Part shown: one piece after another, positions 1-8,342 of the stretch | Layout of the letters: every line of letters begins with the position of its first letter | Position numbering within the stretch: position 1 is the stretch's first letter | Assembly (NCBI GenBank): GCA_016872645.1 | Contig: VGZH01000003.1 | Location: 1 to 64,000, forward strand | Source of the DNA: Planctomycetota bacterium | GTDB lineage: Bacteria; Planctomycetota; Planctomycetia; Planctomycetales; Planctomycetaceae | Reading direction: 5' to 3' | DNA length: 64,000 nucleotides | Program-made: the position numbers and the translations under genes | Notes under the pieces: generated by a model | What the model was told of the DNA's origin: nothing | Database searches by the model: none | Seen by the model: the letters and a program-made list of their open reading frames with translations, nothing else

Positions 1-136
1 GCTGTTCGTGAACACGCAAGGTGCACTTGGCGGGTAAATGATTCCGCCATCGCGACTGCTAGTCGCGCCGCCGTTGGATTCGGTATCCTGACCCCCTGTT
101 TTTGCGTCGCACTTCATTCCAAGGATTTCGACAACG

Positions 137-1426
137 ATGACAAACAAATTTCTGATTGCGGCGGCGGGGATGTTTTTTTTCGCCGGACACGCGGGTTTCG
201 CCGCCGACATCGTGGATTGGCGTTCATGGCGCGGGCCACTGGGGAATGGAAGCGTTGAACGGGGAAGTTATCCCGTATCTTTCGGCGCTGAAAAATATCT
301 CTGGCGGACTCCGCTGCCGGGCAAAGGGTGTTCGACGCCGATCTTGCTCAGTGGGATGATCTATTTGACTTCCCCCGCCGACGGAAACGACGCGCTGCTA
401 TGCTATGACTTGAACGGACGCGAGAAATGGCGAACGGCCTTTGGGAAAGAGAACGCGGGCAAGCACCGTAACGGTTCGGGAAGCAATGCGTCGCCGGTCA
501 CCGATGGCAAAGCGGTCTTTGTCTTCTTCAAAAGTGGCACCTTCGCGGCGGTGGATCTCAACGGAAAAGTTCGCTGGAAGACCGATCTCGTAGAACGATT
601 TGGCAAGGATACTTTGTTTTGGGATCACGGCACCTCGCCCGTGTTGACTGAGAATTACGTCATCATGGTGCGGATGCATCAAGGAGAATCGTGGTTGGCG
701 GCATTCGACAAAGAGACAGGGGCGATGGCTTGGAAGGTTGCACGAAATTACAAAACGCCAACGGAGTGCGATCACGGCTACTCAACGCCGCTGGTGATTC
801 AGCATCAGGGCCAGGAGTCAATCTTGGTTTGGGGAGCTGAGCATCTCACGATGCACGACTCGACCGACGGGAAGGTCACCTGGTCATGCGGCGACTTCAA
901 TCCGGATGCCAATAAGTTGTGGCCGGCAATCGCGACGCCGGTCATCGTTGGAGACATCGCCGTGATCGCTTACGGCCGGAACGATCGCGGCATCCCCCGA
1001 CTGCACGGAATTCGATTGACCGGATCCGGGGACGTCACGCAGACCAATCATGTCTGGCGTCGCGACGACGTCGGCACGTTCGTCCCGACACCTGTCGCCT
1101 ACAAAGGCCAAGTGATCCTGGTCGGCGATCACGGCGGGGTTGCCAGCATCGCCCCTGCGACCGGTAAGACGATTTGGTCGGGCGCGTTTCCAAAGAGCCG
1201 AGCCAACTACTACGCCTCGCCGCTCGTCGCTGGAGACAAGCTTTTTGCTCCGCGGGAAGATGGCGCCGTGTTTGTCGCCAGCATCGCCAACGACAAGTTC
1301 ATTTTGCTCTCCGAAAACAACATGGACGAGTCCGTCATCGGCTCGCCGGTGCCAGCTTCGAATCGACTTCTCATTCGCGGCGAGAAACATCTGTTCTGCA
1401 TTGCCGCGGAATCGTCGTCGCCGTGA
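137..1426 (+). CDS. Secreted PQQ-like beta-propeller protein
   Basis: The 429-residue product opens with a signal peptide (charged MTNK, hydrophobic core, likely cleavage after GFAA) and then the WRGPLGNG motif near residue 31, which commonly starts planctomycete PQQ-like propellers. Blade motifs with Trp and Gly recur, for example ETGAMAW near residue 192 and ATGKTIW near 337, as expected of an eight-bladed PQQ/BamB-like propeller in the periplasm or on the surface. No dehydrogenase catalytic motif is evident, so a binding or scaffolding role is as likely as an enzymatic one. It converges on the Gfo/Idh gene with only 14 bases between the stops. Fold class is confident; substrate is unknown. 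Confidence 0.85.
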   Translation: MTNKFLIAAAGMFFFAGHAGFAADIVDWRSWRGPLGNGSVERGSYPVSFGAEKYLWRTPLPGKGCSTPILLSGMIYLTSPADGNDALLCYDLNGREKWRTAFGKENAGKHRNGSGSNASPVTDGKAVFVFFKSGTFAAVDLNGKVRWKTDLVERFGKDTLFWDHGTSPVLTENYVIMVRMHQGESWLAAFDKETGAMAWKVARNYKTPTECDHGYSTPLVIQHQGQESILVWGAEHLTMHDSTDGKVTWSCGDFNPDANKLWPAIATPVIVGDIAVIAYGRNDRGIPRLHGIRLTGSGDVTQTNHVWRRDDVGTFVPTPVAYKGQVILVGDHGGVASIAPATGKTIWSGAFPKSRANYYASPLVAGDKLFAPREDGAVFVASIANDKFILLSENNMDESVIGSPVPASNRLLIRGEKHLFCIAAESSSP

Positions 1427-1440
1427 TTGCCATCCCATGC

Positions 1441-2811
1441 CTACATCTGGATTTCGAATCCTTTGCGGTTTTCGCGGCCGAGGAATGAGTTTGCCTGGGC
1501 ATCTCCGATGATTTCGCGTTTGACCGGGTCCCATTTGACTTCGCGATTCAAACGCATGGCGATGTTCGAAAGATGACAAATCTCAAGCATCCGGTTATGC
1601 GACCAGACATCGGAGATCGGCTGCTTGCGTGCTTTCATCCCCTCGATGAAGTTGGCGGTGTGATTCGCACTGACCTTGCCGCCGTAGACTGTTTCGATCG
1701 CGCCGTCCGGCAGCGGTTTGTCTTTCAGGTCTTCGACTGGCTTGCCCGTAAGTTTGCCGCGATTGACGAAGAAGCGACCCTCCGTCCCCTCGAACAGAAT
1801 GCCGTTGTCCCCTTCGCTGGTGATGGTCAACTCCACGTCGTTGGGCATGTCGACGCGGATGGTGAATTGAGTTGCCGCGTTGTACTGATCGGCAACCGTG
1901 GGGTGGCCGTCTTTGTACTCAATCGGCAATTTGTACTCGACCGGAGTGACCTTGCTCGGCCCGGTCTCAGTGGCACCGAGCGCCCAGCAGGCGATGTCCA
2001 CATGATGGGCTCCCCAGTCGGTCAGCTTGCCGCCGGAGTACTCGTGCCAGTTGCGGAACGAATAGTGACAGTTGCTGTAGAGCGGCACGCCGCCTCCATA
2101 ACCTTTTCGCAATTCTGGCAAAGCTCGATACGAGACCTTGGGGGCTGGGCCGAGCCAGAAATCCCAATCAATGTGCTCCGGGACAGCCACTTCCGGAATG
2201 ACAGGTGATGACTCCATTCGATCGATGCCGCACGTCACCTTCTTCACCGTGCCAATGCGGCCGTCTCGGACGAGCGCGATCGCCTTCAGGAAACGGAGAT
2301 CACTTTCGGTTCGCTGCATCGTTCCGACCTGAAAGACTCGGCCGGTCTGCTTGACAATTTTTTCGATCAGCTTCCCTTCCGCGATGGTCAGCGTGAGCGG
2401 CTTCTCGCAATACACGTCTTTGCCCGCAAGCATCGCTTCGACGGCGATCTTCGTGTGCCAATGATCGGGCGTGGCAATCATCACCGCATCGATATCTTTC
2501 CGATCGAGGATCTTGCGGTAGTCCTTGTAGGCATCAGGCTTCTTCTTTTGAGCCTTTTCCACCTTGCTGACGTTCTCCGCCAGGACGTTGGCATCGACGT
2601 CCGCCAACGCGGCGAAATCAGCGAACCCGAAGGACTTGCTGGTAATCGCCCAGCCTTGATTGCGCAATCCGATGGTCGCAAAGACCGGACGCTCGCTCGT
2701 CGACTGATAACCCACAGCACGGTTCGGCGACGGCAGCAGAATGCTTGCGGCTCCTGCTGCGGCGATACCGTGAAGGAACTGACGACGCGAGGCCTGGTGA
2801 GAAGAGAGCAT
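1441..2811 (-). CDS. Tat-exported Gfo/Idh/MocA family oxidoreductase
   Basis: The 456-residue protein begins with a twin-arginine leader (SRRQFLHG near residue 8 followed by an Ala-rich core), so it should be folded with its nicotinamide cofactor and exported by Tat. The N-terminal Rossmann half carries the family EKP motif (DVYCEKPLT near residue 136), where Lys is the usual catalytic residue. The C-terminal half has the typical GGGVPLYSNCHYSFRNW region and a DWGAHHVDIACWALG stretch. Such proteins act on sugars or inositols, but the substrate cannot be read here. It is collinear with, and 273 bases downstream of, the sugar ABC operon, so it may act on the same sugar. Confidence 0.9.
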   Translation of the reverse strand: MLSSHQASRRQFLHGIAAAGAASILLPSPNRAVGYQSTSERPVFATIGLRNQGWAITSKSFGFADFAALADVDANVLAENVSKVEKAQKKKPDAYKDYRKILDRKDIDAVMIATPDHWHTKIAVEAMLAGKDVYCEKPLTLTIAEGKLIEKIVKQTGRVFQVGTMQRTESDLRFLKAIALVRDGRIGTVKKVTCGIDRMESSPVIPEVAVPEHIDWDFWLGPAPKVSYRALPELRKGYGGGVPLYSNCHYSFRNWHEYSGGKLTDWGAHHVDIACWALGATETGPSKVTPVEYKLPIEYKDGHPTVADQYNAATQFTIRVDMPNDVELTITSEGDNGILFEGTEGRFFVNRGKLTGKPVEDLKDKPLPDGAIETVYGGKVSANHTANFIEGMKARKQPISDVWSHNRMLEICHLSNIAMRLNREVKWDPVKREIIGDAQANSFLGRENRKGFEIQM

Positions 2812-2850
2812 TTGTTGAACCCCATGTGTTGAGAATTAATACGAGCGTTT

Positions 2851-2884
2851 GCCAGCGGACATTCCAAAAAAGGAGCCCGCTGGC
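2851..2884. other. Perfect 8-bp inverted repeat upstream of the Gfo/Idh gene
   Basis: GCCAGCGG at 2851-2858 pairs with CCGCTGGC at 2877-2884 around an 18-base loop. It lies 40 bases upstream of the Gfo/Idh start and about 200 bases after the permease stop. There is no U-tract after the stem on the minus strand, so it is not a textbook terminator; a leader hairpin or operator is equally possible. The rest of the 273-base gap shows nothing recognisable. Confidence 0.4.
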
Positions 2885-3084
2885 CGATTGACAGACAGTG
2901 AACAATTCTGCGTTGCTGACGGAAACGGCTTGTCTCACCGTTGCTCGATTTACGATATCGGAACTCGCCAGTCACGTGAACTCACTGGTCCCGCATGGCT
3001 TGCGCGGTTCACCGGCGGATGATGATTCGGCAGCAACACGAGCCAGGCGACACAACTGAACCTTCGCAAGAAACCGATTCCCAG

Positions 3085-4476
3085 CTACCCGGAAGCGCGG
3101 TCGTTCGTGCCGCGATTCAACGCATCCGCGGGACCCTTCCGGGAATCATTTCCTCCGCCGGACACATTCAGAGAATCGAGCAGCACTGCTCCAAGAATGA
3201 CTCCTCCGAGCACGACTTTCTGCGTGTAGCTTTCGACGTTCGTCAGATTCATACCGTTTTGAATCACGGCGATCGTGAAGGCTCCGATCAGCGTGCCGAA
3301 CATTTTGCCTTCGCCGCCGCTGAGGCTCGTGCCGCCAACCACGACCGCCGCGATGACATACAACTCGTACATGTTGCCGTAAGTCGCCGAGCCGCTCTTG
3401 AGTTGCGAGGCCATGATCACTCCGCCCAGTCCCGCCAGCAGGGCGCTCGCGATGTACGCGAACATCAACACGCGCTGCACCGGAACGCCGGAGAGTCGCG
3501 CCGCCTCACGGTTGCCGCCGACCGCGTACAAATGCCGGCCGAGCCGCATCCGCGACATCAACACATGCGCGGCTCCGTAAAGGATCAGCATCAACAGTAC
3601 GGCGTTCGGGATCCGCGCAAAACCTTCGCCTCTGCCGAGCCACACGAACGAATCGGGAAGCTGATAGATTGACTGACCGGCCGCGAGGAGGTACGCCAAC
3701 CCGCTTCCCACCAGCATCATTGCCAGCGTCACAATGAAGGGAGGGATGCCGAACACGGTGATCATTCCGCCGGAAAACGCACCGATCAGTCCGCAAATCA
3801 GCACGGCCGCGCTGCCAGCCAAAGTCATGCCGAGCGCGGAGGCTTGTTCGGCTCCCGCGTAATCGCGGATGAACCGCGCGGCCAGCACCGCCGACAGGGC
3901 AATCAAGCTGCCGACCGAAAGGTCGATCCCGCCGGTGATGATCACCATCGTCATCCCGATCGCGATGATCGCGATTACTGCGATCTGATTGGCGATATTG
4001 ACCAGATTCTCCGACTTCAAAAAGTTCGGCCACTTCTCGGTTCGTGGTTGCACCAACTGCGGATCACCAAGCGTCGGGAACTCGGCTTTCAAATCCGCAA
4101 AGACCAGCCATGCGGCCGTTGTGCGCGTGCCAGCGATCACGTCCAGCGACTGGCCCTCCGACACGATTTTCTGAAGCGCCGCGCGAGCGTCCCTCGGTTC
4201 TCCTTTCACCACCGCCAACAACTTCGCCCCGCTGGCCGACAAGGCAGCTTCGAGCTTGTTCGCAAACAGCGTTTCATCCGCCTGATCGCGAGCCGCGATC
4301 AACACTCGCGGAGCCTTGCCGAAGTTCGCAATGAGCGCCGCTGCCACTTGTCTCGCTGCCGCTTCCCCGGTCGGAGATTGCTCGCTGTAGGTCGCAATGC
4401 TGAAGAATGCGCACAGCAAAGCCAGCACAAAGATCATGCCGTAGTCGGTCAACACTCGTGACAGGTTGCGAGTCAT
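3085..4476 (-). CDS. Sugar ABC transporter permease (RbsC family) with extra extracytoplasmic domain
   Basis: The 463-residue protein is longer than usual RbsC-type permeases (about 320-350). From about residue 155 it matches the family: a hydrophobic segment, GGIDLSVGS, several membrane helices and the cytoplasmic loop GGNREAARLSGVP that contacts the ATPase. The extra length lies between the first helix (residues 13-32) and residue 150: a soluble alpha/beta-looking region with VLIAARDQADETLFANK and LDVIAGTRTTAAW that resembles one lobe of a LacI-type periplasmic binding protein. It ends the operon binding protein, AroE-like, ATPase, permease, 87 bases after the ATPase stop. Transport role is confident; the sugar is unknown. 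Confidence 0.9.
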   Translation of the reverse strand: MTRNLSRVLTDYGMIFVLALLCAFFSIATYSEQSPTGEAAARQVAAALIANFGKAPRVLIAARDQADETLFANKLEAALSASGAKLLAVVKGEPRDARAALQKIVSEGQSLDVIAGTRTTAAWLVFADLKAEFPTLGDPQLVQPRTEKWPNFLKSENLVNIANQIAVIAIIAIGMTMVIITGGIDLSVGSLIALSAVLAARFIRDYAGAEQASALGMTLAGSAAVLICGLIGAFSGGMITVFGIPPFIVTLAMMLVGSGLAYLLAAGQSIYQLPDSFVWLGRGEGFARIPNAVLLMLILYGAAHVLMSRMRLGRHLYAVGGNREAARLSGVPVQRVLMFAYIASALLAGLGGVIMASQLKSGSATYGNMYELYVIAAVVVGGTSLSGGEGKMFGTLIGAFTIAVIQNGMNLTNVESYTQKVVLGGVILGAVLLDSLNVSGGGNDSRKGPADALNRGTNDRASG

Positions 4477-4489
4477 GAGAATTCTGTGG

Positions 4490-4551
4490 CCAGGTTCGCC
4501 AGAACCTGGAAAACGGCGACAAACGACAAACCCACGTTCTGGCGAACGTGG
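4490..4551. repeat. Two copies of a dispersed GTTCTGGCGAAC hairpin repeat, inverted
   Basis: Two perfect 8-bp stems lie back to back between ATPase and permease: CCAGGTTC/GAACCTGG (4490-4497, 4502-4509, loop GCCA) and CCACGTTC/GAACGTGG (4532-4539, 4544-4551, loop TGGC). The second is followed by GGCTACG, and the first is the same core in the opposite orientation. A third copy with the same GGCTACG tail lies at 36612-36631. A stable intergenic hairpin inside an operon can set the relative level of the downstream permease; that is inference. Confidence 0.65.
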
Positions 4552-4563
4552 CTACGAGACGCT

Positions 4564-6063
4564 TCACGCGATCGCGAGTTTCATAATCTGTTCCTGCGTC
4601 GCATTGCGAGCGTCAGGGATCTCGCCGGTCACGCGGCCTTCGTGCAAGACGAGGATCCGGTCGGCCATTCCCAACACCTCTGGTAACTCAGAACTGATCA
4701 TGAGGATCGCCTTTCCCTGCGCGGCCAGTTCGTTCATCAACAGATAGATCTCGTACTTCGCGCCGACGTCGATGCCGCGCGTCGGCTCGTCGAAGATCAG
4801 AACGTCGCAATTGCGAGCCAGCCATTTCGCCAGCACGACCTTTTGCTGATTCCCGCCCGACAAAGTCCCCGCTCGTTGTTCACTGCTGGAAGCTTTGATC
4901 CGCAGCGTTTCGACATACCGCGTGTATTCGTCTCGTTCACGGCGACGTTGCACGAAGCCCATGCGAGTCAGCCAATCCAAGTTCGGCAATCCAAAGTTTT
5001 CACGCACCGAATGGCCGAGCACGAGTCCTTGCAGCTTGCGATCCTCGGTCAGCAATCCGATGCCGGCGGCAATCGCATCGCGCGGCGAGCGAATCGCCAG
5101 CAAACGTCCGTCAAGCCGGATCTCTCCCGCTTCGCGCGGATCAGCCCCGAAAATCAGCCGCACGGTTTCCGTGCGACCGGCTCCGACTAATCCGGTCAAA
5201 GCCACAATCTCGCCGCGCTTCACCGAGATTGACACCTCACGCACGGCGCGGCCACGCCGCAAGCCGGTGACTTCCAAGCGTGGCGGACCGATCGTGATGG
5301 CACGCTTCGGAAACTCATCGCTCAACTCGCGGCCGACCATCAGTTCGATCAGCTCTTGCCGGGTGACTTGGGCAATCGGCCGCTCGCCAACATTCATGCC
5401 GTCGCGAAGCACCGTCACTCGATCAGCGATCGTGAAGATTTCATCCAGTCGATGACTGATGTAGACGACGCCGATCCCTTGCCGCTTCAGCTCCTCGATG
5501 ATCGCGAACAACCGGCTGACCTCGTGCGACGTGAGCGCGGCGCTCGGTTCGTCCATAACAATGATGCGGGCTTGAAACGCGAGCGCCTTGGCGATCTCGA
5601 CGAGTTGCTGCTGCGCCGTCGTCAGACGCCGGCACGGAGCATCGAGATCGACTTCGACTCCGAGACGCTGAAACAATTCGGTCGCTTGTCGCCGTTCCTG
5701 GGCCTGCGCGACAAAACCTGCGCGAGTCGGCTCTTGTCCGAGAAAGATGTTCTCACAGGCCGTCAAACCGGGAACGAGATTGAATTCTTGATAGATGACG
5801 GCCACGCCAGCCTGGCGTGAGTCCTGCGGCGACGCAAAGTGCTGCGCGACACCATCGATCTCAATCACACCCGAATCGGCTCGGAAAGCTCCGCCGAGCA
5901 CTTTCATTAACGTGCTCTTGCCGGCTCCGTTTTCACCCAGCAACGCCAGAACTTCGCCAGCCATCAGCGACACGTTCACACCACGCAGCGCCTGCACTCC
6001 GGGAAACGACTTCACGATACCGTGCATTTTCAACAGCGGTGCGGAAGCAGTCATCATCGTCAT
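4564..6063 (-). CDS. Sugar ABC transporter ATP-binding protein (RbsA family, tandem ATPase)
   Basis: The 499-residue product is a fused pair of ABC ATPase domains, the form used by ribose/galactose/inositol-type importers. The first domain has Walker A GENGAGKST and the Q-loop and signature LTTAQQQLVEIAKAL followed by MDEPSAALT. The second has the usual degenerate Walker A GLVGAGRTET, a full LSGGNQQKV signature and FDEPTRGIDVG. I start it at the ATG of MTMMTASAPLL, because the longer reading adds 37 residues with no family similarity. It sits 112 bases after the AroE-like gene and 87 before the permease. It powers uptake on the cytoplasmic face of the membrane. Confidence 0.95.
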   Translation of the reverse strand: MTMMTASAPLLKMHGIVKSFPGVQALRGVNVSLMAGEVLALLGENGAGKSTLMKVLGGAFRADSGVIEIDGVAQHFASPQDSRQAGVAVIYQEFNLVPGLTACENIFLGQEPTRAGFVAQAQERRQATELFQRLGVEVDLDAPCRRLTTAQQQLVEIAKALAFQARIIVMDEPSAALTSHEVSRLFAIIEELKRQGIGVVYISHRLDEIFTIADRVTVLRDGMNVGERPIAQVTRQELIELMVGRELSDEFPKRAITIGPPRLEVTGLRRGRAVREVSISVKRGEIVALTGLVGAGRTETVRLIFGADPREAGEIRLDGRLLAIRSPRDAIAAGIGLLTEDRKLQGLVLGHSVRENFGLPNLDWLTRMGFVQRRRERDEYTRYVETLRIKASSSEQRAGTLSGGNQQKVVLAKWLARNCDVLIFDEPTRGIDVGAKYEIYLLMNELAAQGKAILMISSELPEVLGMADRILVLHEGRVTGEIPDARNATQEQIMKLAIA

Positions 6064-6175
6064 GCCAAGTCCTCTGTGTCCCGTCGTGCCTCTGTGGAAT
6101 CCTCGGCCACGAACTGCTCTCCTTTGCTGAGTGAGTGCGGACACCACCGAGATATGACCGAGCGCAGAGATCACT

Positions 6176-7030
6176 TCATAATCCGAGCGCCCGTTCCAAC
6201 GCTCGCCGCATCACCGCCGCATCGGGCTCGATGCCGGTCCAATACTGCACGCCGACAATCCCTTGATTCACCAGCATCCCCAATCCATCGAGCGCGATGC
6301 AGCCACGCTCGGCTGCGTCCCGAATCAACCGCGTGTGCGGCGGATTGCCAATCACATCCGCGACCACCATCCCCGGCTTCAACGAGTTGATATCCAAGTT
6401 CAGCCGAGCCTCCGCGTCGTAAAGTCCGATCGATGTCGCGTTGATCACAACGTCCGTTCCGGCGGGAATTGCATAATCGCCATTCCACACAGCCAACTCG
6501 GCATTGAGCTGCAGCTTGCTGCGCAGCAGTTCGACCAATTCGGCACCGCGCGATTTGGAGCGATTCACCACGATGATCTGCCGAATTCCTGCCAGCCCCA
6601 ATTCGACAGCAATCGCTCTTGCCGCACCGCCGGCTCCGAACATCACCACCGATTTTCCTCGCGGATCAGTGGCCGACGTCAAAGATTTAAGGAAACCTTT
6701 GCCATCGGTATTCTCACCGATCAATTGGTCGCCGCGACGGACGACGCAGTTGACGGCTCCCATCACGGCGGCCGATTCCCCAAGCCCATCAAGATGCGAG
6801 ATGACCGTCACCTTGTGCGGCAGACTGCAATTGAATCCGCGAAAGCCCATCGCGCGAGCACCTCGCACGGCCGTTCCCAACTCTTCGGGAGTCACCTCCA
6901 TGTTGATGTACCGCCAGTGCAATCCGTGATGAGCAAACGCCGCTTCCATCATCGCCACCGTCGGATTCCCCGCCGCTCCCTGCGACATCGAGCCAACCAG
7001 CTCAGGCAAGAAGTTCTGTGAATCGCTCAT
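6176..7030 (-). CDS. Shikimate dehydrogenase-like (AroE family) oxidoreductase in a sugar-transport operon
   Basis: The 284-residue protein has the AroE fold signature: NCSLPHK with the catalytic Lys near residue 70, GENTDGKGF with the catalytic Asp, and a C-terminal NADP-binding MFGAGGAARAIAVEL followed by VVNRSKSRG. The N-terminal substrate loop, usually a GxPIxHSxSPxxHN motif, instead reads GSMSQGAAGNPTVAMMEAAF, so the Ser-x-Ser pair that grips the shikimate carboxylate is not preserved in its normal context. Lying between the binding protein and ATPase of a sugar importer, it more likely oxidises an imported polyol, cyclitol or quinate-like compound than supplies aromatic amino acids. The start MSDSQNF was chosen because upstream codons show no similarity. 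Confidence 0.85.
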   Translation of the reverse strand: MSDSQNFLPELVGSMSQGAAGNPTVAMMEAAFAHHGLHWRYINMEVTPEELGTAVRGARAMGFRGFNCSLPHKVTVISHLDGLGESAAVMGAVNCVVRRGDQLIGENTDGKGFLKSLTSATDPRGKSVVMFGAGGAARAIAVELGLAGIRQIIVVNRSKSRGAELVELLRSKLQLNAELAVWNGDYAIPAGTDVVINATSIGLYDAEARLNLDINSLKPGMVVADVIGNPPHTRLIRDAAERGCIALDGLGMLVNQGIVGVQYWTGIEPDAAVMRRALERALGL

Positions 7031-7184
7031 GAGTTCTATCTCTGTATAAAAGGAAAAACCGAGACAACGAACGACTGCACAGATCGCGTCGACTTCTCTT
7101 CGCGCCCTTGGCGACCTTCTGTCCAAAATGATTCGCGTTCAAACCGAAGATTGCCAAGGACACCAAGAGTGAGAAGCCAACGGA

Positions 7185-8177
7185 TCACTTCAGATCCGGG
7201 TCCGCTTCGGCGTCTGCTTTGCGATACAGGCTCGTCGGGATCAGCATCTGTGGCGGGAGTTCTTCGCCCTTTGAGTGCTTCACGATGGCGGCGACGATTT
7301 CGACTCCCATCTTGTCGGGAAACTGAATTGGGTCCGCGTAGATCTTGCCCTCTTTGATCGCCTGCTTTCCTTCCGGCTGGCCGTCGAAACCGACGATCAA
7401 GACTTGATCCGCTTTGCCGGCCTTCTCCAGAGCGGCTCGCGCACCCAGCGCGGCGGGATCGTTGATTGCGAAGATGCCTCGCAGATCGGCGTGAGCTTGG
7501 AGCGAATCCTCGGCGGCCTTGTAGCCCTGATCCTTCGCTCCGCCGCTTTCGAGTTCGGTGACCAGCTCAATCTTCGAGGCAGCTGACTGGTTGTGTGCAT
7601 CGATGACCTCACGAAAACCTTTCACGCGGAGCAAGCAAGATTCCGCCTGCTTGAAGTGCAGGATCGCAACCTTGCCTCCCGCTTCGCCGAGTGCCTCGAT
7701 CATCGCGTGCCCCGCTTCTTTGCCGCCGCCGTAATTGTCGGTCGCGACTTGGGTGGCGATCTTCACGCCCGGTTCGTTGCAGGGGATATCGACGGTGAAG
7801 ACCGGAATCCCTGCTTCGTTCGCTTCTTGGATGACCGGAATGATCGACTTGGAATCGCACGGGCTGAGTACAATCGCGCTCACCTTCTTAACGATGAAGT
7901 CTTTGATCTGATTGCTCTGCTTGGCGACATCTTTATCGCCGCTGACCACGATCGTTTCGTAACCGAGTTTCTTACCTTCGGCCGTGATGTTGTCGCCGAT
8001 GACCTTGAAGAACGGGTTGTCGAGCGTCAGCAGCGAGACGCCGATCGTTCCCTTCGATGTCACGGGAGCGACGACGGTCGGCAACGCGCCCGACGGTTTG
8101 ACGGTATCGTCCGACTTGCCGCATCCCAACAAGCAGAGCAACGTGCTGGTAAACAGACACCAAAATGTGTGTTTCAT
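7185..8177 (-). CDS. Sugar-binding lipoprotein of an ABC importer (RbsB/LacI-type)
   Basis: The product, 330 residues from MKHTFW, has a lipoprotein signal ending at the lipobox LLGC near residue 17. The mature part matches periplasmic sugar-binding proteins of the LacI/RbsB class: GTIGVSLLTLDNPFFKVI at the start, NQIKDFIVKKVSAIVLSPCDS, then IPVFTVDIPC and a C-terminal VLIVGFDGQPEGKQAI hinge region. It delivers a sugar to the permease and ATPase encoded downstream and is the first gene of that operon. An inverted repeat at 8241-8305 lies just upstream. The ligand cannot be named; ribose, inositol or an autoinducer-like sugar are all possible for this class. Confidence 0.92.
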   Translation of the reverse strand: MKHTFWCLFTSTLLCLLGCGKSDDTVKPSGALPTVVAPVTSKGTIGVSLLTLDNPFFKVIGDNITAEGKKLGYETIVVSGDKDVAKQSNQIKDFIVKKVSAIVLSPCDSKSIIPVIQEANEAGIPVFTVDIPCNEPGVKIATQVATDNYGGGKEAGHAMIEALGEAGGKVAILHFKQAESCLLRVKGFREVIDAHNQSAASKIELVTELESGGAKDQGYKAAEDSLQAHADLRGIFAINDPAALGARAALEKAGKADQVLIVGFDGQPEGKQAIKEGKIYADPIQFPDKMGVEIVAAIVKHSKGEELPPQMLIPTSLYRKADAEADPDLK

Positions 8178-8240
8178 GAGTTGATCTCGTTTGATTTTTC
8201 GAGGTTTCGGGGCTGCAACAATGATGCACTTGGCAGGTAC

Positions 8241-8305
8241 AAAATCGGGGTAACAAATGCGTGCTCGCGCGGAAATTGGCGGTCTCATTTTTTACCCCCG
8301 ATTTT
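8241..8305. promoter_or_regulatory. Long inverted repeat upstream of the sugar ABC operon (possible operator or terminator)
   Basis: AAAATCGGGGTAA (8241-8253) and TTACCCCCGATTTT (8292-8305) are inverted copies differing by one extra C, separated by 38 bases. They lie between the stop of the 8343-9578 gene and the start of the binding-protein gene. They could be a two-site operator for a dimeric repressor of the sugar operon, or the stem of a weak terminator. No regulator gene is adjacent. Confidence 0.4.
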
Positions 8306-8342
8306 TTGCCAGCTCGTTTGACTAAGACAATCATCCCCTGAC

